A stretch of 64,000 bases of DNA from DASSQJ01 sp963772645 (GTDB taxonomy: Bacteria > Actinomycetota > Actinomycetes > Actinomycetales > Dermatophilaceae): NCBI GenBank assembly GCA_963772645.1, contig CAVYYD010000010.1, forward strand, positions 310,001 to 374,000, in the 5' to 3' direction. How positions within the stretch are numbered: position 1 is the stretch's first letter; each line of letters starts with the position of its first letter. Made by a program: the position numbers and the translations under genes. This document shows positions 56,116 to 64,000 of this stretch, one piece after another. The notes under the pieces were generated by a model. It ran no database searches, was not told the DNA's origin, and was given only the letters and a program-made list of their open reading frames with translations.

Positions 56116-57375
56116 ATGGGCGAGCAGACCGACTGGCAGGTGGTGCGGGTCACCCCCGAGACGAAGGCCGCGTTCGAGGAGGTCGACGAGCTGACCTGGT
56201 TCGACGAGCGCGACCCCGGCGACGAGGACCCGAGCGGCGCCCTCGACCTCGACCGTGCCTTCGCGGCGACGCACACCGGCCGGCCGCCGTTCGCCGGCAT
56301 CTACGCGTCCTTCGACCACCTGCTCACCGTGCCCGGGCCCGGGGCCGGGCCGGTGCAGGTTCCGTGCGCCGGCCTGACCTGGGTGGGGGTGCACCCGGAC
56401 CACCGCCGCTGCGGGGTGCTGCGGGCGATGGTGCGCCACCACCTCGCCGACCTGCGCGAGCGAGGGGTCGCGATCGGCGGCCTGCACGCCTCCGAGGTGG
56501 GGATCTACGGGCGGTTCGGCTACGGCCAGGCGTCCTTCACGGCCGTCCTCGAGGTCCCCGGCGGGGCGGAGGTCACCGCACCGGGGGTCGACACGACCGG
56601 GATCCGCACCGTCCTGGTGACCGCGGTCGGGGACGAGACCGCCGAGCGATGCCGCGCGATGCAGCACGCCGCGGCGGCCGCGGACGTCGGCCAGGTCGCG
56701 CTGACCCCGGCGCACCACCGCCGCCGCTTCCGCCCGGACCCGCGGGCCGAGCGCGGGAGCGAACCGGCCCGGGCCCTCATCGCGCAGCGGGACGGCGCCG
56801 ACGTCGGCTACGCCCTGCTGCGCCGGACCCAGCGCTGGGAGTCCGCGCGGCCACAGGGCAGGCTCGAGTGCGGCGAGCTCGTCGCCGCCGACCCCGCGGC
56901 CCGGCTGGCGCTGCTGCGCCGGCTCGTCGGCTTCGACCTCATCGGCTCCGTCGCCCTGCTGGCCGCCTCGCTGGAGGACGAGGTCATCTGGTGGCTCGGC
57001 GGGCCGCGGGCCGTCACCGCCAGGGTCCGCGACGCGTTGTGGCTCCGGCTCGTCGACGTGCCGGCGGCGCTCACCGCCCGGGGGTGGTCCGAGGACCTCG
57101 ACCTCGTCCTCGAGGTCGAGGACGGGACGTGCCCGTGGAACGCGGGGCGGTGGCGGGTCCGTGCGTCAGGGGGCGTCGCGACCTGCCAGCCGTCGACCGG
57201 CGAGGCCGACGTGCGGCTGCCGGTCCAGGTGCTCGGTTCGGCCTACCTCGGTGGCCGGTCGATCGGGTCGATGGCCCGCCAGGGGCTCGTCGAGGAGCGA
57301 GCTCCCGGCGCGGTCGCGGCCCTGGGCCGCGGGCTGGCCACCGACCGCGCCCCGGGCGCGGCACTCATGTTCTGA
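56116..57375 (+). CDS. Eis-like GNAT N-acetyltransferase
   Basis: This 419-residue protein matches the Eis family, which acetylates amines, including aminoglycosides in mycobacteria, and forms hexamers. The first GNAT domain shows the acetyl-CoA-binding GVHPDHRRCGVLRAM and IYGRFGYGQAS, where the tyrosine may be catalytic. A second, degenerate GNAT domain and a sterol-carrier-like C-terminal domain follow. The chain ends in Phe, whose carboxylate is the general base in Eis. The start is ATG at 56116, with an alternative at 56107. The last 11 bp overlap the convergent menD stop region. Confidence 0.83.
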   Translation: MGEQTDWQVVRVTPETKAAFEEVDELTWFDERDPGDEDPSGALDLDRAFAATHTGRPPFAGIYASFDHLLTVPGPGAGPVQVPCAGLTWVGVHPDHRRCGVLRAMVRHHLADLRERGVAIGGLHASEVGIYGRFGYGQASFTAVLEVPGGAEVTAPGVDTTGIRTVLVTAVGDETAERCRAMQHAAAAADVGQVALTPAHHRRRFRPDPRAERGSEPARALIAQRDGADVGYALLRRTQRWESARPQGRLECGELVAADPAARLALLRRLVGFDLIGSVALLAASLEDEVIWWLGGPRAVTARVRDALWLRLVDVPAALTARGWSEDLDLVLEVEDGTCPWNAGRWRVRASGGVATCQPSTGEADVRLPVQVLGSAYLGGRSIGSMARQGLVEERAPGAVAALGRGLATDRAPGAALMF

Positions 57376-59128
57376 GGACCCGAGCGGCGAGCGCTCGCAG
57401 CTCGGCGCGAGCCTGCCGGTGGGTCGACCGGTCGACGCGTACCTCGAGGACCCGGACCCCGTGCGGCCGCTGGGCCACGAGGCGCTCGAGGCCCTCCGGG
57501 GACGCGACGAGGTCGTGTCGGATGCCGTGGGCCCGACAGAGGGCCGCGAGGTCGGTGCCGGTGGGGGTGCCGAAGACACGCTCGAAGTGCGCCGCCCGGT
57601 CGGGCTCGCCTGGCTCGAGCGTCGTGAAGATCCCGCCGCCGTCGTCGTTGACGACGACGAGGGTCAGGTCGGGGCAGGGCTCGTGGGGACCGGTGAGCAG
57701 CCCGTTGGCGTCGTGCAGGAAGGTCAGGTCGCCCAGGACCGCCCAGGTCGGCCCGCCGGAGCCGAGCGCGACGCCGGCCGCGGTCGACACGAGCCCGTCG
57801 ATGCCGGCGAGCCCGCGGTTGGCATGGAGGCGGCCGCCGACCGGGCCGGGCGCGGCGAGGTCGAGGTCGCGCACCGGGTTGGAGCTGCCGACGACGACGG
57901 TGGCGTCGGTGGGCAACGCGCGCGCGAGTGCGGCGGCGACCGCGGCACCGGTGGGCCACGCCAGGCCGCTCGGCACGGCCTCGGCGAGCCGGCGACCGGC
58001 GTGGTGCCAGGCCTCGGCCCAGGAGGCGTCCTCCGGCGCCGGGCCGGCGCCGGGCTCGAGCCCGTCGGCGCGGCCGTCCGGCGCGTCGGCGGCGAGCGCG
58101 GCCCAGGGGTGGACCCTGCTCACGACGTGCGACGGGTCGGGCCACGCGCCCCCGGCCGCGACGCACTCGACGACGAGCCCGGGCCGGCGCAGGAGCGCCC
58201 CGACCTCGCGCGCCAGGGTGGGTCGCCCGACGACGACGACGCGCTCGGGGGCGTGCGCGTCGAGCCAGTCGGTGGCGGTCAGGAGCAGGGACCCGTGCGG
58301 GACGGCGGCCCGGCGGACCGCGCGCGGGCCGAACGGCTCGGCGACCAGGGGGTGGCCCCGGCGAGCGGCCCAGCGCGCGGCGTCGGTGCCGTCGACCCAC
58401 CACGGCAGGTCGCCGACGACGACGAGGGTGCGCGGCGTCGGCCCGACCGGCCCGGCGGACCCGGCGGCGGCTCCGGACCGTGCCGGCGGCGGCCCGCCGT
58501 CGAGCTCCACCCAGGGCCGGCCCTGCGCCCGGCCGTCGAGCGGCTCCGGCCAGGGACCGGCGCCGCCGTCGACGTCGGGGACCAACGGGTCGCGGAAGGC
58601 GACGTCCAGGTGCACCGGGCCCGGCAGACCGGCCAGCCGCCCACCGGCGGCGGCGAGGGCGCGGCAGACCGTCGAGCGCCACACCGCCACCTGCCCGGCG
58701 CGCTGCTCCGGCGCGGGCAGCTCGCCCTCGAACCGGGTGGCACCGCCGAAGATGCCGGGCTGTGTGGTCGTCTGGTTGGCACCGGTCCCCCACAGCTCGT
58801 GCGGCCGGTCGGCCGAGAGGACGACCAGGGGCACCCCTGCATGGTGGGCCTCGAGCACCGCCGGGTGCAGGTTCGCGACCGCGGTCCCGGACGTCGTGAC
58901 GACGCAGACCGGCGCACCGCCCGACCCGGTGGACAGGCCCAGGGCCAGGAACCCGGCCGACCGCTCGTCGACCCGGACGTGCAGGCGCAGGCGCCCCGCG
59001 GCCTCGGCCTGCACCAGTGCGTACGCCAGCGGCGCCGACCGCGAGCCCGGCGCGAGCACCGCCTCGCGGACGCCGCCGCGGACGAGCTCGTCGACGAGCA
59101 CGGTCGCGAGCGCCGTGGAGGGGTTCAC
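57365..59128 (-). CDS. menD: SEPHCHC synthase (MenD)
   Basis: This 587-residue TPP enzyme condenses isochorismate with 2-oxoglutarate in menaquinone synthesis. Landmarks are APGSRSAPLAYAL, VDERSAGFLALGLS, VTTSGTAVANLHPAVLEA, SADRPHELWGTGANQTT, LHANRGLAGIDGLVSTAAG and the TPP/Mg region VVVNDDGGGIFTTLEPGE. The start is GTG at 59128, overlapping the stop of the lipase-like gene. Its 3' end overlaps the convergent eis-like gene by 11 bp. It consumes 2-oxoglutarate, the likely substrate of KorAB. Confidence 0.93.
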   Translation of the reverse strand: MNPSTALATVLVDELVRGGVREAVLAPGSRSAPLAYALVQAEAAGRLRLHVRVDERSAGFLALGLSTGSGGAPVCVVTTSGTAVANLHPAVLEAHHAGVPLVVLSADRPHELWGTGANQTTTQPGIFGGATRFEGELPAPEQRAGQVAVWRSTVCRALAAAGGRLAGLPGPVHLDVAFRDPLVPDVDGGAGPWPEPLDGRAQGRPWVELDGGPPPARSGAAAGSAGPVGPTPRTLVVVGDLPWWVDGTDAARWAARRGHPLVAEPFGPRAVRRAAVPHGSLLLTATDWLDAHAPERVVVVGRPTLAREVGALLRRPGLVVECVAAGGAWPDPSHVVSRVHPWAALAADAPDGRADGLEPGAGPAPEDASWAEAWHHAGRRLAEAVPSGLAWPTGAAVAAALARALPTDATVVVGSSNPVRDLDLAAPGPVGGRLHANRGLAGIDGLVSTAAGVALGSGGPTWAVLGDLTFLHDANGLLTGPHEPCPDLTLVVVNDDGGGIFTTLEPGEPDRAAHFERVFGTPTGTDLAALCRAHGIRHDLVASPEGLERLVAQRPHGVRVLEVRVDRSTHRQARAELRALAARVLRT

Positions 59129-60249
59129 GGGCGTGGATTCTGCCACCCCCTCTCGAGCACGACCTCGGTGACCGAGCGCACGGGCCGGCCGAGGAACGCG
59201 CCGGCCGAGGACCGCCAGGCGGCGACGCCCGGCACGGCACCCGGTGACGCGGCGGCGGCCGCCGCGGTGGTGCTCACGTACTGCGCGAGCGCGTGCCGCC
59301 GCACGTCGAGGGCGGGGCCCTCGCCCGCACGCACCGTGACCCACGAGGGCCGCGACGGGTTCGGCGTCAGGTCGAGCCCGGGCACCGGGTCGTCGCGGTG
59401 CTCGACCGAGAGCACCCGCACCGTGGCCGGCACCGGGAAGAGACCGACCGGAGCTCCGGTGGTGAGGACGTGGGTGACGTGGTGCCGGCGCGCGAAGCCG
59501 GGGTCGGCCGCGAGCCCCGCGGCGAGGATGCCGCCCTGGCTGTGCCCGACGAGGAGGACCGGGTCGTCGGGCGCCGCCCGGCCCGAGGCCGCCCGCGCCC
59601 GGTCGAGCGCCGCCGCCACCCCGGCCGCCGCCAGGGTGACCTCGCCCCCGGTGACCGCCCGCACGTCGGTGGTGAGGTCGAAGGGGTCGGGTCCGGCCCG
59701 CGGGCTCCACCGCTGCGTCCCGGGCACGACGACGACCCAGGCCGAGCCCCCGGTACCGCAGGCCACCTCGACCACCCGTACCCGACCGCCGTCGAGGCCC
59801 TCCCCGGCGGCCACGAGGTCGGCCGGCGAGCCGAAGGACGCTCCGGTCCACCGCGGGGCCACGGCCCGGACCGACGGCGTGGCCCGCGCATCGGTGAGCC
59901 AGCCGCCGCCGGCGGCGAGGTCGGCCGCGCCGGAGACCGACCGCATCACCGCCGCCACCCCGGCCTCGACCCCCTGATAGAGCCGACCGGCGGCCCGTAG
60001 CCGCACCGCGAGCAGCTCGAGGCCGGCGGCGGCGCCGAGCAGTCCGCCCGGCCCGGCGGCCGCGACCCCCCGGGCCTCGAGGGCCACCCACCGCGGGAGC
60101 ACGGCCAACCCGCCGGCCCCCGGCGGCGGCCGGCAGCGCCGGAGGGCGACCAGGACGGCCAGGGCCTCCACCCGCAGCCCCTCCGCACTGGTGTCGCAGC
60201 GCCGAGCGGCCGCGGCGAGCGCCTCGGACCTGACCCCCACCCGGCTCAC
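59125..60249 (-). CDS. Alpha/beta-hydrolase-like protein paired with a WXG100-like gene
   Basis: This 374-residue protein has a helical, Ala-rich N-terminal half (about 1-130) and a C-terminal alpha/beta-hydrolase domain with the nucleophile elbow VGHSQGG. A candidate acid and His are in EHRDDPVPGLD and downstream. Before it, WVVVVPGTQRW may be the oxyanion region. No classical signal peptide is seen. The GTG start overlaps the stop of the small WXG-like gene, and its stop overlaps the menD start, so three genes are coupled. The substrate is unknown. It resembles the actinobacterial alpha/beta-hydrolases found next to WXG100 proteins. Confidence 0.65.
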   Translation of the reverse strand: MSRVGVRSEALAAAARRCDTSAEGLRVEALAVLVALRRCRPPPGAGGLAVLPRWVALEARGVAAAGPGGLLGAAAGLELLAVRLRAAGRLYQGVEAGVAAVMRSVSGAADLAAGGGWLTDARATPSVRAVAPRWTGASFGSPADLVAAGEGLDGGRVRVVEVACGTGGSAWVVVVPGTQRWSPRAGPDPFDLTTDVRAVTGGEVTLAAAGVAAALDRARAASGRAAPDDPVLLVGHSQGGILAAGLAADPGFARRHHVTHVLTTGAPVGLFPVPATVRVLSVEHRDDPVPGLDLTPNPSRPSWVTVRAGEGPALDVRRHALAQYVSTTAAAAAASPGAVPGVAAWRSSAGAFLGRPVRSVTEVVLERGWQNPRP

Positions 60250-60521
60250 GCGGCCACCCCCAGCGAGCCCAGCAGCCCGGTCTCGGCGCGCACCAGGAGC
60301 GCCAGGCCCGAGGCGGCGTCGGCGAGCACGTCGAGGCCGTCGGCGCACTGCGCGAGGGCGGCCCCGCGCGCCTCGACGTGCGCCCAGTAGCGCTCCGCCG
60401 CCTCCCCCGACCACCACACGAGGGCGTACCGACCCAGTGCGGTGCGGTGGGCCTCGACCGCCTCCCGGGCGGCCAGCGCCCGCACCGCCAACCGGTCGAG
60501 CTCCTCCGCCGCATCGTGCAT
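60246..60521 (-). CDS. Small WXG100-like helical protein
   Basis: This 91-residue protein is predicted as a helical hairpin. The turn region WWSGEAAERYWAHVEARGAAL is like the W-x-G turn of WXG100/ESX-type proteins, though the motif reads WSG within WWSGEAA. The N-terminal helix begins HDAAEELDRLAVRALAAREAV. It starts ATG at 60521 and overlaps the hydrolase gene by 4 bp. WXG100 proteins are type VII secretion substrates, but no secretion genes are visible in the window. Confidence 0.6.
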   Translation of the reverse strand: MHDAAEELDRLAVRALAAREAVEAHRTALGRYALVWWSGEAAERYWAHVEARGAALAQCADGLDVLADAASGLALLVRAETGLLGSLGVAA

Positions 60522-60665
60522 GGCTCCCCCTCTCGTGGCCGCGCTGTTCCCCCACTCCACCGCGCGCGGCCCGGGCGCGGAAGCGTCCGGGGGGCACCTG
60601 TGGACCCATCCCGGCGAGGGGACCACCTGTGGACACCACGCCGCCCGGGACCGGCGCCGGAGCGG

Positions 60666-60712
60666 CCCGCTCGATGCTCGCCGGGGCTGCCCGTCGACGC
60701 TCGCCGGGGCGG
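60666..60712. repeat. Two short tandem units upstream of mycothione reductase
   Basis: Units of 24 and 23 nt share the core CTCGCCGGGGC and both begin CCCG(C)TCGA; a third partial unit, CCCGTCGAC, follows. A further pair, CACCTGTGGAC, occurs at 60595-60605 and 60624-60634, 29 bp apart. All lie in the 236-bp divergent gap before mtr and may be regulator sites or chance GC-rich repetition. Confidence 0.4.
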
Positions 60713-60757
60713 CCCGTCGACACCCGTCGAGCACACCCGACACCTACGCTGACGGCC

Positions 60758-62149
60758 ATGCCCCACCACGACCTCGTCATCGTCGGCAGCGGCTCGGGCA
60801 ACTCGGTGCTCACCGAGGACCTCGCCGGGCTCGACGTCGGGCTCGTCGAGCGGGGCACCTTCGGGGGCACCTGCCTCAACGTGGGCTGCATCCCGACGAA
60901 GATGTTCGTCCTGCCGGCCGACCGGGTTCGCGAGGCCGCCGACTCGGCACGCCTCGGGGTCATCTTCGGCCCACCGGCCGTCGACTGGCGCGCCATCCGC
61001 GACCGCATCTTCGGCCGCATCGACCCGATCTCCCGGGACGGCGAGGAGCACCGCCGCCACCAGGGCGAGGTCACCCTGCACCGCACCCGCGCGCACTTCG
61101 TCGCCGAGCGCCGGCTCGCCCTCGACACCGGGGAGGAGCTCACCGCCGACCGCGTCGTCGTCGCCGTCGGCAGCCGCGCCGTCGGGCTCGACGTCGACGG
61201 CCTGCGCGGCCCCGACCCCGACCGTGGCGTCCACACCTCCGACACGGTGATGCGGATGGACGCGCTGCCCCCGCGGATGGCCGTCGTCGGCGGCGGCTTC
61301 GTCGCCTGCGAGATGGCCCACGTGTTCTCCGCGTTCGGCGTGCACGTCACGGTGGTCCAGCGGTCCGGGGCGCTGCTCGGCCGCGAGGAGGTCGAGGTCT
61401 CCCGCCGGTACACCGAGGTCGCCCGCCGGCGCCACGACCTGCGCCTGGGCACCACGGTCACCCGGGCCGAGCACGTCGCCGGCGTGTGGCGGCTGCACAC
61501 CGAGGGTCCCGAGGGGCCCTCCCACGTCGAGGCCGAGGCGGTGCTCCTCGCGGTCGGGCGCCGCCCGAACACCGACCTCGTCGATGCCGCGGCCGGCGGC
61601 CTGGCCACGCATCCGGACGGGCGCCTGGTCACCGACGCGGAGCAGCGCACCTCGGTGCCGGGGGTCTGGGCCCTCGGTGACGTCGCGAGCCGCCACCAGC
61701 TCAAGCACGTCGCGAACGGCGAGGCCCGGCTCGTCGCGCACAACCTGGCGGTCGACCTCGGCCGCATCCCCGGTCCGCCCGCGCGCCGCGACGGCCGGCC
61801 GGTGCCGCACGCGGTCTTCGGCCACCCGCAGGTGGCCTCGTTCGGCCCGACCTCCCGCGAGCTCGACGAGGCCGGCACCCGCTACGTCAGCGCGGTCCAG
61901 GCGGTCGGCGACGTCGCCTACGGCTGGGCGCTGGAGGACACGACCGGGTTCCTCACCGTGCACGCCGACCTCTCCGGGCGCATCCTCGCCGCGCACTGCA
62001 TCGGGCCGCAGGCCTCGAGCATCATCCAGCCGCTGGTCCAGGCGGCGAGCTTCGGCCAGCACGCCCACGACGTGGCCCGCGGGCAGTACTGGATCCACCC
62101 GGCGCTCGCCGAGGTCGTCGAGAACGCCCTCCTCGGACTGCCGCTGTGA
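60758..62149 (+). CDS. mtr: Mycothione reductase
   Basis: This 463-residue NADPH-dependent flavin disulfide reductase keeps mycothiol reduced, the actinobacterial counterpart of glutathione. It shows the FAD motif LVIVGSGSGNSV, the redox-active CLNVGC (C39, C44) with IPTKM, a second nucleotide site MAVVGGGFVACEMAHVF, and GVWALGDVASRHQLKHVAN. The dimer-interface end YWIHPALAEVVENALL is characteristic of Mtr. The start is ATG at 60758. It ends 18 bp from the convergent heliorhodopsin gene. Confidence 0.92.
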   Translation: MPHHDLVIVGSGSGNSVLTEDLAGLDVGLVERGTFGGTCLNVGCIPTKMFVLPADRVREAADSARLGVIFGPPAVDWRAIRDRIFGRIDPISRDGEEHRRHQGEVTLHRTRAHFVAERRLALDTGEELTADRVVVAVGSRAVGLDVDGLRGPDPDRGVHTSDTVMRMDALPPRMAVVGGGFVACEMAHVFSAFGVHVTVVQRSGALLGREEVEVSRRYTEVARRRHDLRLGTTVTRAEHVAGVWRLHTEGPEGPSHVEAEAVLLAVGRRPNTDLVDAAAGGLATHPDGRLVTDAEQRTSVPGVWALGDVASRHQLKHVANGEARLVAHNLAVDLGRIPGPPARRDGRPVPHAVFGHPQVASFGPTSRELDEAGTRYVSAVQAVGDVAYGWALEDTTGFLTVHADLSGRILAAHCIGPQASSIIQPLVQAASFGQHAHDVARGQYWIHPALAEVVENALLGLPL

Positions 62150-62167
62150 GCCCGGCGGTGGGGCGGC

Positions 62168-63016
62168 TCAGCTGGGGATCAGGGTGTTGGCGAAGACCTG
62201 CCAGGCGAGGACCGACTTCGCGACGAGGCTGAGGATGACGTACTGCCGCTCCCCGAAGAGGTAGTCCTTCCAGCGGCCGACCTGCCGGTACTGCAGCCAC
62301 TGGTTGACCGCGAACGTGTTGAACAGCACGAACAGGCTGACGATGATGCCCCACACGAAGCCGGGGGGGCCGGCCCCGTCGGCGGAGGAGATGGTGACCG
62401 CCAGGTAGGCCCCGATGGCCACCCACGGGCCGATCCCGGCGACGCAGCCGAACCAGAAAGGCGTCCACCAGGCCCGGGCCCCGCGCGAGGGCCGGGCAGC
62501 GGCGCCGTGCATCAGGCCGTTGTTCGTCATCTCCATGAGCCAGCCGAAGAGGATCATCGCGATGTTCGCGAAGCCCAGCCCGACGAGGGCGGCGAGGTCG
62601 GTGATCCCGGTGATCAGGGCGATGAGGACGATCATCAGGGTCGAGGACAGCGCGTACTCGACCCAGCGGAACCGGTTCCGGCCGCGCTCGAGCTCGGCGA
62701 CGTAGCGGGGGAAGCCCCACGGCGAGGCGATGAGGAAGTGGAAGAACGCGGAGAGGAAGAGGAACGAGGCGACGGCCCACGCCAGCGGCACGTCCACGAC
62801 CCCGTCGAGCACCCCCTCGGACAGGGGCGTTCCCGGCGGCCCCATCAGCGCGAACGCCGACACCGGCAGGGTGAAGTCGGTGCTCAGGACCACCATGGCC
62901 AAGCCGGAGAGCAGGTGGAGCACCCCCATGACCGCGTTGAAGACGCGCAGCGAGCGGGCGGTCCGGTCGGGGACGTCGACGGATCGGGTGGCCAGCTGCA
63001 GGGGAAGGTCGCTCAT
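62168..63016 (-). CDS. Heliorhodopsin
   Basis: This 282-residue seven-helix retinal protein belongs to the heliorhodopsin family. Helix G carries SLVAKSVLAWQVF, with K267 as the retinal Schiff-base lysine. Helix C carries FRWVEYALSS, with E120 as the counterion. Family marks include GVLHLLSGLA (H34), FFHFLIAS (H93), FGWLMEM, PFWFGCVAGIGPWV and the closing NTLIPS. Heliorhodopsins have inverted topology, with the N-terminus in the cytoplasm, and a slow photocycle; most do not pump ions and are thought to be light sensors. It lies 73 bp downstream of the VOC gene in the same orientation. No retinal-synthesis genes are in the window. Confidence 0.93.
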   Translation of the reverse strand: MSDLPLQLATRSVDVPDRTARSLRVFNAVMGVLHLLSGLAMVVLSTDFTLPVSAFALMGPPGTPLSEGVLDGVVDVPLAWAVASFLFLSAFFHFLIASPWGFPRYVAELERGRNRFRWVEYALSSTLMIVLIALITGITDLAALVGLGFANIAMILFGWLMEMTNNGLMHGAAARPSRGARAWWTPFWFGCVAGIGPWVAIGAYLAVTISSADGAGPPGFVWGIIVSLFVLFNTFAVNQWLQYRQVGRWKDYLFGERQYVILSLVAKSVLAWQVFANTLIPS

Positions 63017-63089
63017 GCTCGACAGTTCCGTTCTCGGGGGGTTCCTGGATGCACTCCGTCGCGGCGGACCGCCGGCCGGTGGTTGTGGG

Positions 63090-63866
63090 TCAGCCGGGCC
63101 GTGGTGGTGCCGGCCTGCGGTCGGTGAGGCAGTAGACGCGCCCGACGGGGTCGCTCATCACGGTCCAGGCGGGGTGCTCGGCGAGGACCACGGCCCCGGC
63201 CGCGGCGTGCCGCGCCGTCTCGGCGGCCCGGTCGACGCAGGCGAGGTCGACGTGGCCCCGGACCGGCCCCTCCTCCTCGTCGAGGCGCTGGAGGAGGACC
63301 CGGAGCGGGATGTCCGGCGGGCGGAGCAAGGACGCGAAGCCCCGCTCGTCGGAGTCCCGGAGCTCCCACCCGGTCAGCAACTCCCAGAACCTGCCCTCGG
63401 ACTCCCACCGGGACCCGGGGACGTCGAGGCAGAGCTGGTCGAGGACGCCGGGCAGGCCCCGCGGCACCTGCCCGGCCAGCCCGTGCCACGTCGTGAGGCA
63501 GAACGGGAAGCCTCCGGGGGAGCGGAGCAGCACCGCGGTGCGGCCGATGCCGCCGACCCGCCCCGCGCCGAGCGACTCGGCCCGCTGTGTCGTCGCGTGC
63601 ACGTCGTCGACGTCGAGGTCGAGGTGGACCCCGCCGCCGCCCTCCCCGACGGCCCGGAGCCTGACCCACGCGCCTCCGCGCTCCGGGACCAGCGTGGCGG
63701 ACTCCTCGTCGGCCCCACCCGGGGAGGCGACGACCCTGCTCCCGGTGACCGCCGCCCAGAACCGCCACGAGTGGTCGGCATCGGTGCGCGGGGTGTCGAG
63801 GAAGACCCAGGCCCGGCGGACGGGGTGGGCCGAGCCGTCGTCGAGGAGTCGGTCGGGGCCGTTCAC
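63090..63866 (-). CDS. VOC (glyoxalase-like) family protein, two domains
   Basis: This 258-residue soluble protein has two glyoxalase/bleomycin-resistance-like halves. The first runs from about residue 17 (VRRAWVFLDTPRTDADHSWRFWAAVTG) to VLLRSPGGFPFCLT. The second starts near LDQLCLDVPGS and ends VMSDPVGRVYCLTDR. VOC proteins bind metals or small ligands; the substrate is unknown. The start is GTG at 63866, behind GGGAGGAG, overlapping the stop of the gene at the right edge. It probably shares a transcript with the heliorhodopsin gene. Confidence 0.8.
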   Translation of the reverse strand: MNGPDRLLDDGSAHPVRRAWVFLDTPRTDADHSWRFWAAVTGSRVVASPGGADEESATLVPERGGAWVRLRAVGEGGGGVHLDLDVDDVHATTQRAESLGAGRVGGIGRTAVLLRSPGGFPFCLTTWHGLAGQVPRGLPGVLDQLCLDVPGSRWESEGRFWELLTGWELRDSDERGFASLLRPPDIPLRVLLQRLDEEEGPVRGHVDLACVDRAAETARHAAAGAVVLAEHPAWTVMSDPVGRVYCLTDRRPAPPRPG

Positions 63867-64000
63867 GCTCGCTCCTCCCGGGTCAGGGCGGCGTGGCAGG
63901 CGGCCACCCGGTCCCGCCACCATCCCGCGCGGTCCGCCGGCGCCGCCCAGCGGTCGAGCAGGTCAGGGTCGGCGTCGACCCGGCCCACCGGCAGCGCGCC
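63863..64000 (-). CDS. Unknown protein, C-terminal fragment at the window edge
   Basis: Only the last ~45 codons are visible, reading LLDRWAAPADRAGWWRDRV and then CHAALTREERA-stop. The frame is open to the right edge, and its TGA overlaps the GTG start of the VOC gene, which marks it as a real coupled gene. I do not recognise the family from this fragment. It is likely the first or an early gene of the operon that ends in heliorhodopsin. Confidence 0.55.
   Translation of the reverse strand, partial: GALPVGRVDADPDLLDRWAAPADRAGWWRDRVAACHAALTREERA

Noticed and set aside
57071..59240. Overlapping long frames on both strands in the eis-menD region
   Set aside because: Only the frames with Eis-like and MenD motifs are supported. 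The rest are GC-bias shadows.
60595..60634. DnaA boxes or an origin from two CACCTGTGGAC copies
   Set aside because: They differ from the TTGTCCACA consensus, only two occur, and no dnaA, dnaN or AT-rich unwinding region is present.

Overview
The window is very GC-rich, with strong third-position GC bias, dense packing and many GTG starts. Mycothione reductase, menaquinone genes, an F420-type PPOX protein and an Eis-like acetyltransferase point to an aerobic Actinomycetota. A micrococcalean family such as Intrasporangiaceae/Dermatophilaceae is a guess from overall feel, not proven.

Layout. 1-9.3 kb holds a giant multidomain acyl-CoA carboxylase (cut by the left edge), an AI-2E-type permease, a PPOX protein, and a plus-strand run of acyl-CoA ligase, luciferase-like monooxygenase and gamma-carbonic anhydrase. 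9.3-13.5 kb holds tRNA-Tyr with a strong terminator, YajQ and an AAA ATPase/VWA pair. 13.6-19.2 kb holds aminopeptidase N, class I FBP aldolase, HtpX and an unknown protein. 19.2-28.3 kb is a partial second complex I operon (nuoA2-B2-C2-H2-I2-J2-K2-L2-M2-N2) with no D, E, F or G genes. It lies back to back with korAB, a 2-oxoacid:ferredoxin oxidoreductase. 31.4-35.0 kb holds a RarD-like permease, a sugar-lactone oxidase and a PLP deaminase/aldolase, all disrupted by single-base indels. 35.0-52.4 kb is the complete nuoA-N operon, ending in a translationally coupled polyprenyl diphosphate synthase. 52.6-59.1 kb carries menG, menF, a geranylgeranyl-reductase-family (MenJ-like) gene, an Eis-like acetyltransferase and menD. 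59.1-64 kb holds a WXG100-like/lipase-like pair, mycothione reductase, a heliorhodopsin and a VOC-family protein.

How it works together. Most of the window is one respiratory-quinone neighbourhood. MenF and MenD open the menaquinone head-group pathway, MenG methylates the product, the polyprenyl synthase makes the side chain, and the MenJ-like enzyme may reduce it. Nuo1 delivers NADH electrons to that quinone. KorAB should reduce ferredoxin, and the EFG-less Nuo2 beside it is a plausible ferredoxin:quinone partner, although its missing NuoD must come from elsewhere, perhaps Nuo1.

Notable extras are the heliorhodopsin at 62.2-63.0 kb, a 46-nt palindromic repeat present three times, overlapping palindromes upstream of nuoA1, and about 18 apparent single-base indels. 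Twelve of the indels fall between 31.5 and 34.9 kb. They look more like sequencing or assembly error than gene decay. No stretch over 300 bases lacks a gene; the longest gaps (7492-7751, 52359-52603, 60522-60757) are described through the sites within them. I saw no CRISPR array, insertion sequence, prophage or origin.
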